A stretch of 64,000 bases of DNA, taken from Ixodes scapularis (taxonomy: Eukaryota > Arthropoda > Arachnida > Ixodida > Ixodidae). The stretch spans positions 65,575,930 through 65,639,929 of the forward strand of contig NW_024609836.1 in NCBI RefSeq assembly GCF_016920785.2. Direction: 5' to 3'. The notes beneath the pieces were generated by a model. It worked only from the letters and a program-made list of their open reading frames with translations, had not been told where the DNA came from and did not search any database. The position numbers and the translations under genes are program-made. Positions 59,701 to 64,000 of this stretch are shown in pieces (positions within the stretch are counted from its first letter, which is position 1; each line of letters begins with the position of its first letter).

Positions 59701-61389
59701 CGACCTATGCATGGCAAAGAAAAATATCACTTTAGAATGGTGATTAGGAGATAATGTGGATCATGAGAGCCAGAAATTGTAAAAAAAACATGCCCTATTT
59801 GACTTTGGACGAGGACACTAAATCATTTTGTCTGTTTAATTCCAAGTAGGTAGTGACTCGGACAATTTCCTAATGTTTTTTTCTTTTTTTTTAGTGAGCC
59901 ATTGACATATGAAAAGTGCCTTTAGACCTGTGTTCAATACTCATGGTTTCCCGGGGGTTTGTGTGTGCCACCGTTAGGACAAAAAAGAAATTAGTCGTTA
60001 GTTGTTTATACAGCAGGAGTTTAGTCTGCCAGAACCTGGCAACATTGTTACCCACTGTATATAAGCAATTTAGCCAGTGCGGTACAACGGCTAGTCTGGA
60101 GTCTTTAGCGTGAATTGTGCGGTAGTAATAAGGACCACACGCCGGTACGATGCTCATCCAGATCGAAACGGACAGGGGTGGGGGTCAAACCCTGGATGCC
60201 TGGGTTCTGCAGCGAGAGCTTTTGCACCACATGCATCGAGCTTGTGTGCGCTAGACCACTTGGTCACCGATCTCCCAGCCGTTAGGACTTGTATTAATTG
60301 GAATACGACAAGAAAGAAAAAAAGAAAAACGAGCACAAGGAAGAAGACTCAGTTTGTGTGCTCTAGGCGCTCTGTGTAGGGAATGTTCCTGCAGTTGAAT
60401 GTGTATAATTTGTATGGATGTTGACAAAGAAGAGGACTGTTGCGGAACTAAATGACAGCTGTATGTATGCTGTGCTGGTTTTGAGGCGGTGGTGTGAATG
60501 CCCCTTTTTGTTTCCTTGTATCAAGATTTTATTTCATAATTAGGATTTTTCACCCGCTCGCCTGTGTTGGCACTCTCATTTTAAGTACCTGATTTATCCT
60601 GACAATCAGCTTCCAATATCTTGTCCTGGACGTTATAACACACCTGAGCAGACTGTATTATTAAAGATTTCACGTTTCTTTTTAAAATAAAATTGTAAAG
60701 CTTAAAAGTTAATTCAGTATATTTATATAACTGAATTGCATTGTACCACCCCAAACCTGACACTAATAGTGGGTTATACAATCTCCCATCGTCTCTACAC
60801 GCAAAGGTAAAAAGGCAAGACAATTGGCTCAGGAAGCACTTATGGTCTGAGAACTCAAATGAACATACGCAATAGTGGAGTTATTCTGGCTTTAAAAGTA
60901 TTTCAATAGGGATTTATATTTCTGATGGTGGGATAGCTAGGATATGCAACCCTGATATTATGTGAATCCGGTTTGTAACGCTGCAGATATTAACCCACAT
61001 TATACATATGGCGTTATTGGAAGCATAATCACGAATATAAATAAGTTGCTGCTTTTAAACGTCAATTATCGACCTCTCATATTTGATTTTTGCTTATAGA
61101 TACTTCCAAAGTTTATAGGTTGTACTATCCATTGCCAAAAAGCACGCATAAGAGAAAAAAATTAATCTCACCACTACCAGGAACGAGCCTTTGTCCCTGA
61201 TTCTTGATTTTATTATTTTCTTCGTCATGTTTCCTCTTACTTTCTTAGCAATAAATTTGTACAAGACGGACACTCTTTCTACACTTTTTTAAGATTGCGG
61301 AGTGTCATGCTTGTTATAATATACGCCTTACTTCTTATTTTATAGGTGCCACCTTCTCAGTTTGCCCAAGACGAGGAGGAAAACAGTGA
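47045..61389 (+). CDS. Secreted Kunitz-type protein, three-exon gene (join 47045-47111, 54124-54324, 61346-61389)
   Basis: Exon 1 encodes 'MMNTALAVFCVVAVIVVIFTEA', a hydrophobic signal peptide, and ends in phase 1 at a GTAAGA donor. Exon 2 (phase 1 at both ends, acceptor 'tttcag') encodes a Kunitz/BPTI-like domain. Exon 3 is a candidate terminal exon, acceptor 'tttatag', 14 residues, stop TGA at 61387-61389, AATAAA 50 bp later. The predicted product is about 103 residues, mature from about Asp23. Kunitz proteins are serine protease or ion-channel inhibitors, abundant in arthropod secretions. Cysteines after the signal are at 33, 61, 63, 84, 88 and 96. The C1-C6 and C3-C5 positions are kept, the C2-C4 pair is lost, and extra Cys 63 and Cys 96 appear. 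No P1 Cys-x context remains, so inhibitory function is uncertain. Exons 1 and 2 are well supported; exon 3 and the absence of further exons are inference. Confidence 0.65.
48501..48926. mobile_element. TIR-bounded palindrome-array element, copy 2
   Basis: The right end is identical to copy 1: 'aagagctgcgctctaa' at 48911-48926, preceded by 'gttacgccgacggcgacgcc' and 'ccggaaacgggcgcct'. The body (48590-48850) is a tandem array of 'GGGGTCACGTGACCT' units with about five perfect GTCACGTGAC palindromes and G-runs. The TGACGTCA block of copy 1 is absent. The left terminus is diverged ('ttagagtccagtgctcc' at 48501). Located in intron 1 of the Kunitz gene. Confidence 0.7.
48927..49525 (+). repeat. 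Dispersed repeat family B, copy 2
   Basis: Aligns with the reverse complement of 16140-16850, starting immediately after the palindrome-array element. No coding capacity. Confidence 0.7.
50447..50869. repeat. Short inverted ends (possible MITE)
   Basis: 'caagaaggtag' at 50447-50457 is the exact reverse complement of 'ctaccttcttg' at 50859-50869. The ends share only 11 bp and no target duplication was seen, so this could be chance. Confidence 0.25.
53185..53231. repeat. GC-rich 22-bp hairpin
   Basis: 'acgtgtggctaggggcggcg' plus 'tc' (53185-53206), a 2-nt loop, then its reverse complement with a single bulged C (53209-53231). It stands in AT-rich DNA. Confidence 0.9.
53650..53710 (-). ncRNA. 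Hammerhead-ribozyme-like motif (Penelope-type, degenerate)
   Basis: The minus strand reads CTGATGA (53697-53691), a GC stem-loop of the type 'GAGCGG-TCC-CCGGTC' with one mismatch, GAAA (53674-53671), a minimal stem III 'AC-CTC-GT' and the cleavage-site C at 53664. Order and spacing match type I hammerheads with a very short stem III, which are known from Penelope-like elements. Stem I is not convincingly formed here, so this copy may be inactive. A (TA)n/(TG)n microsatellite adjoins it at 53706-53766. Confidence 0.45.
53706..53766. repeat. (TA)n-(TG)n microsatellite
   Basis: 'tatatat' repeats run into (GT)n. A second short (TA)n lies at 53560-53574. Confidence 0.9.
54124..54324 (+). CDS. Exon 2: Kunitz/BPTI-like domain
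   Basis: Read in phase 1 it gives 'RPDVCNLPPPKRPPRPVP', then 'YGYEIYYFDQGERKCKCF', 'RHYVFSGDLGGNSFHSH' and 'KACRTKC'. Family landmarks are C1 followed by L-P-P, the aromatic 'YYF' strand, C3 with a following Phe, 'GGNSF' (the G-x-N-x-F block) and C5-x3-C6. The positions of C2 and C4 hold non-Cys residues, so the C14-C38 bridge of BPTI is absent. A second Cys two residues from C3 is extra. The exon is 201 bp, symmetrical phase 1-1, the usual form of a Kunitz module, with acceptor 'tttcag' and donor G|GTACAG. Confidence 0.8.
54620..54840 (-). pseudogene. Mariner-type transposase C-terminal fragment
   Basis: Minus-strand translation contains 'KRPPYSPNLTAVNYFASLKT' followed by 'HFGEGREM'. This is the 'PPYSPDLxPxDYxLFxxLK' block around the third catalytic Asp of mariner-type transposases, with the Asp positions here changed to Asn. 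The first two catalytic residues and the DNA-binding domain are absent. It is a 200-bp dead fragment in intron 2 of the Kunitz gene. Confidence 0.6.
55318..55500 (-). pseudogene. Penelope-like element, GIY-YIG fragment (inverted copy)
   Basis: The reverse complement aligns with 56470-56660: 'gtacac(a/t)aa(a/c)', 'aaggtgg(t/c)c(a/t)acgaaattcc', 'ttcagttgtggccgt(a/g)ttta', 'ctcgctgtac'. It therefore represents a decayed minus-strand copy of the same GIY-YIG region. Its own frame is broken. Confidence 0.6.
56129..56665 (+). pseudogene. Penelope-like element fragment: thumb region and GIY-YIG endonuclease
   Basis: A plus-strand frame (56129-56371) gives 'SFDLQVERLNLSGYPSYQVS', which matches the region after the reverse transcriptase palm in Penelope-like elements ('SFQMSRLGASGYNLS' in the neighbouring copy at 58620). 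After a break, 'VEKVAYEIPFSCGRVYIGQT' and 'ERCFNYRMR' at 56505-56585 are the GIY-YIG endonuclease core, whose family form is 'VVYxIPLSCGxxYxGQTGRC'. The downstream conserved Glu region is not preserved. The copy is truncated at both ends. Confidence 0.75.
58150..58745 (+). pseudogene. Penelope-like element fragment: reverse transcriptase palm and thumb
   Basis: 'KNKMCVCIGSSLAPLLSEIY' (58185-58245) is the Penelope-type motif preceding the palm (family 'GxxMGSxxAPxLxDIFL'). 'IIKRFVDFFL' at about 58305-58330 occupies the place of the YVDD box, with a catalytic Asp replaced. After stops, 'AFTTNVCTPECFQFLIL', 'DSCHPKAVKISVVWSLLKSA' and 'SISFQMSRLGASGYNLS' follow. The copy ends at 58758, where an LTR-like sequence begins. 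It lies in the same orientation as the 56129-56665 fragment but contains an earlier part of the element, so the two are separate copies or a rearranged pair. Confidence 0.75.
58759..59383 (-). mobile_element. LTR-like element (solo LTR candidate)
   Basis: On the minus strand it starts 'TGTGTGAAACATC' and ends 'GGGTTCGCTACA', giving TG...CA termini. 'caaatgtaaattaaatgtctg' near 58865-58890 is a plausible polyadenylation region about 110 bp before the end. A 40-bp unit containing 'gagcacgaaggagcggccg' is tandemly repeated at 59082-59146, and a G20 run lies at 59023-59042. It is GC-rich unlike its surroundings. No target duplication and no second copy, so the call is tentative. Confidence 0.4.
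60120..60265 (-). mobile_element. tRNA-derived SINE
   Basis: On the minus strand 'ggtgaccaagtggtctagcgc' gives a good box A and 'cagggtttgacccccacccc' a box B about 65 bp later. The interval fits a tRNA-Ser-like head with a long variable arm. The 5' end 'ggagatcggtgacc' is tRNA-like. Downstream 'atcgtaccggcgtgtggtcc' recurs in part at 28314-28331, indicating a dispersed SINE family. Confidence 0.55.
61346..61389 (+). CDS. Exon 3 candidate: C-terminal tail of the Kunitz protein
   Basis: Acceptor 'cttcttattttatag' then, in phase 1, residues G-A-T-F-S-V-C-P-R-R-G-G-K-Q and TGA. A second acceptor 'cttctcag' at 61360 would give the same frame five residues shorter. The tail is basic and adds one Cys, bringing the mature total to six. 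AATAAA follows at 61439. The evidence is phase, acceptor quality and the polyadenylation signal; chance cannot be excluded for so short a segment. Confidence 0.42.
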
Positions 61390-61438
61390 CGAAAACATTT
61401 TGTCGGTGTTCGTGCGAAAATGACTAGTTTTCTGAGGA

Positions 61439-61444
61439 AATAAA
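61439..61444 (+). terminator. Polyadenylation signal AATAAA
   Basis: AATAAA 50 bp after the candidate stop codon, in a T/G-rich context ('tgtatatattcattttgggg'). Confidence 0.45.
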
Positions 61445-61465
61445 TGTATATATTCATTTTGGGGA

Positions 61466-62029
61466 CTTATTTTATTAGGCGCTCGCCTACTCTAGCGAAG
61501 TAAATATTTCAATGTATTAATTGAATTTTTAGCTACCAGTTTGTCGTGGGTATTTTGTTATTGTTTCCTTCCAAGGCGCTGAGAGTGTCGTCTTGGAGAT
61601 TGACTTGACAAAATAATAAACCATTAAAAGAGACCAGATATGCAAGTGATGGGGACGGCGCTCAATATCAGTAAAGGGGACATTGGACACTGTTGCACCC
61701 ACACAAACGAAATAAATGTTATGAGTTATAAAATTCCACGTTAGTCAAGGGGACCACTGACTCTTTCAAAGAACCGCAAATATCGGTTTCTTAACAAATC
61801 GCGCTGGGATTTATCCCAAATGTGCCTGACGGTGGTGAATATTGTGTATGAAAATTTAACGAAAAAAAAATGACTTGAGTAAAGGGTTCCTTCAGTGAAA
61901 AACTATACATGTACTTCACGCATCAGCAGCTCGGACATCACATCCCCGGTGTGTTCCCGTCGTTGCAGTCGTTCACTTCCAGCATCGCCTCTGCTACTAG
62001 AGAAAAATGACGGGCATCTAAAGAAGAGA
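61466..62029. other. Intergenic, nothing recognised
   Basis: AT-rich sequence between the candidate Kunitz terminal exon and the Penelope-like element. Confidence 0.5.
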
Positions 62030-64000
62030 AGTTTCCTAAGCTGAGAAAAATGACGCAGAAAAAGGAGGCGCTGACACCGCCAGTTTTGTCACGAACCTGT
62101 CATCAAGACAACTCTCCCCTGCTAGATTAAAGTATTGGCAAAAAGGCCACGGCTTTAACATGACCACGACCCGACCCCCACTGCCAAAAATGGTTGCCGC
62201 GGTGGAGGACGGCATTGCGCACCTAGACCCTAGCGCCCGGAAAGGTGTACGACCTACAGCAATAAGCATCCTTCCGAAACCTCCGCTAAGGCAACGCCAC
62301 AATCTATCTCGCGATGAAACTGCTGCGTTTCGAAAGCTCCGCGAAGATACAGAGATTGTGCTACTGCCGGCAGATAAAGGAAGATCGACCACCGTCCTGG
62401 ACCGGGAGGGGTACGAGCAGAAGGCACGGGATCTTCTCGACAGTCCGGCCGATGAAACGCTCAAGAAATATTCAACATCCCAAGTTCAACGGAACATGAA
62501 CAAGATGATTCCGGACATTTTCAACCAATACCCATAGTCGAAAGTCGTTTACCTGCATCTAATGTGCAGGGATGGCTCTGCGCCAAGCTCCTACGGACTG
62601 CCCAAGACCCACAAAGCTAACGGCCCCTTGCCACCTATCGTAGACTTTACGACCTCACTGCTCCGAGCGTTATGGAATTGCGTACACCGGATTATAACTC
62701 CCCTAGTTGGAAATACGTCGACCCATGTGCTGAACACCGGCAATTCGTGGAACGTGCCTCGTAAGTGAGACTCAGCATTGATGACACGATGGTGTCTTTC
62801 GACGTTGTTGCACACTTTACCAGCGTGCCAGTTCCCTTACAGTTGCTGCAGCTGGAGAGGTCCTCGAAAAAGACGAAACATTGGGCTCAAGAGTCAGCCT
62901 CAGTGTGAATGAACTATGCTGCCTTCTCGAGTTCTGCCCTGGCAGTACATTGTTCAGTTTCAAGGGTGAGCTCTTCAAACAAGTCAGCAGAAAGGCAATG
63001 GGCGCCTCTATTGCTCTCACGACGGCAAACCTTACTATGGAAGTAGTTGAACAGAAGGCGCTAAGCACTTCCACCAACAGGCCAAAAGAGTTAATGCGCT
63101 ATGTAGATGATTGTTTTTGCATCGTGAAGAAATTAGAGGTAAACCACTTCTTGGCACTTCTAAACTTCATAGAACCGGCCCTCCAGTTCGCTGTAGAATA
63201 CGAGAGAGAGGGAGTGTTTCCGTTCCTCGATGCTCTGGTGAGAAGGCAAGGAGACAAGCTGAAATTCACGGTCTACAAGAAGCCAACGCACGCCGGGCGC
63301 TACCTTGATTTTTGACTCAAACCACCCAGCAAGTCACAAGGCGTCAGTGGTCTCTACTCTATTGTCTAGAGCAATGACCATCGGCTCGTCGGAAAAGGAT
63401 AGAAGAAAGGAGAAAAAGTTCATCCTTGCTGACCTCCAAAGAAACCGCTATACCAGATGTTTTGTTCAACGCGTTCCATCCTATCCCGTCAACTGTGTTG
63501 CACGCGCAGTAACCGTGGATCGCCGGGTGACACACAGCCCCGCTCCATCGCGCGCATCAGCGTCCACTATGTAAAAGGGACGGGCGAGACACTGGCGCGC
63601 GTGCTCCGAAAAGAAAGGATCCAAGTGGCGCCCAAGCCACTGTCATCATTAGGACGGCTCATGCCAAGGCCGAAGGAGCGCCTCCCAAAAGAGAAAGCAC
63701 AAGGCGTGGTCTATAAGATAACATGTGCGGAGTGCCCGGCCGCCTACATCGGTGAAACTAAATGTTTTCCGAAATGCAAGCACCAGCTCCAGAACAATGG
63801 CCGCAATTTCGATCGCGAGCGTAGCGCCGTCCCGGAACAATGTGAGGTACTTGATCATCGGGTCGACTTCGGGAACGCGCACGTGATAGACACGGAGCCA
63901 CATATCCAAAAACACCTGTTCTTGGCCTCGCGGCATATCCAGAACACACCGGGGAACATTAACAGATCCCTCGGGGCCGTACTATCTGTTCACATCCATG
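62030..64000 (+). mobile_element. Penelope-like retroelement, continues beyond the window
   Basis: Domain order: an N-terminal region reading 'VTNLSSRQLSPARLK' and 'MVAAVEDGIAHL' (62085-62225); 'IVLLPADKGRSTTVLDREGY' (62350-62415); 'YGLPKTHKANGPLPPIVDF' (62590-62650); 'SRKAMGASIALTTANLTMEV' (62985-63050); an intact 'RYVDDCFC' palm box (63097-63120); 'VFPFLDALV' and 'YKKPTHAGRYLDF' (63218-63315). A linker follows, then a GIY-YIG endonuclease beginning 'VVYKITCAECPAAYIGETK' (63708-63765). Penelope-like reverse transcriptases are related to telomerase and integrate using the GIY-YIG nuclease. Stops or frameshifts occur at about 62537, 62765-62880, 63315 and 63572, so the copy is dead, but it is the most complete Penelope-like copy here. 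Confidence 0.88.

Larger units (their letters stand above)
54325..61345 (+). other. Intron 2 of the Kunitz gene (if exon 3 is right), 7.0 kb
   Basis: Holds a mariner scrap, three Penelope-like fragments, an LTR-like element and a SINE. 54840-55317, 55501-56128, 56670-58149, 59384-60119 and 60266-61345 show nothing further that I can support. A strong donor-like AGGTGAGT at 57479-57486 has no credible exon before it. Confidence 0.4.

Noticed and set aside
1..64000. CRISPR array or prokaryotic defence system
   Set aside because: The short direct repeats at 25128-25283 and 27091-27355 have no unique spacers, and nothing else is prokaryotic.

Overview
The window reads as nuclear DNA of an arachnid, most likely an ixodid (hard) tick. 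Long AT-rich non-coding stretches, short or broken reading frames, poly-G/poly-C tracts, microsatellites and a dense mixture of eukaryotic transposable elements all point away from bacteria. No operons, ribosome binding sites, CRISPR arrays, rRNA genes or intact tRNA genes were seen. The tick assignment is inference from the retroelement mix (I-like LINEs with a C-terminal zinc motif, Ty3/gypsy, Penelope-like elements) and a Kunitz-type secreted protein gene. It was not tested by search.

Layout. 1-13.6 kb: an L1/Tx1-like LINE fragment, a 1.95-kb inverted repeat, a terminal-inverted-repeat element built of GTCACGTGAC and TGACGTCA palindromes, a hAT-type non-autonomous element and a 720-bp palindrome. 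13.6-23.7 kb: AT-rich DNA with another hAT-type element, LINE 3' fragments and a solo LTR. 23.8-27.9 kb: an I-like LINE split by a foldback-type element whose inverted arms are tandem repeats of about 15 bp. 31.6-37.3 kb: a complete 5.76-kb I-like LINE on the minus strand with a perfect 13-bp target duplication, damaged by stops and frameshifts. 38.2-43.3 kb: a decayed Ty3/gypsy element whose pol is split by a 1.5-kb hAT element with a perfect 8-bp duplication. 44.8-46.4 kb: an LTR and gag relic split by a 251-bp MITE, also with a perfect 8-bp duplication.

47.0-61.5 kb holds the only convincing host gene, on the plus strand. It has a TATA box, a signal-peptide exon, a Kunitz-domain exon 7 kb downstream and a candidate terminal exon with AATAAA. 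All junctions are phase 1. The predicted protein of about 103 residues lacks the usual C14-C38 disulfide and has a rearranged set of six cysteines. Its introns carry Penelope-like fragments, a mariner scrap, LTR and SINE copies, a second palindrome-array element and a hammerhead-ribozyme-like motif. A larger Penelope-like copy fills 62.0-64.0 kb and runs off the window.

Several insertion events can be ordered from target duplications and nesting: gypsy, then hAT, then SINE; gag, then MITE; LINE, then foldback. Homology calls come from reading translations by eye, without database searches.
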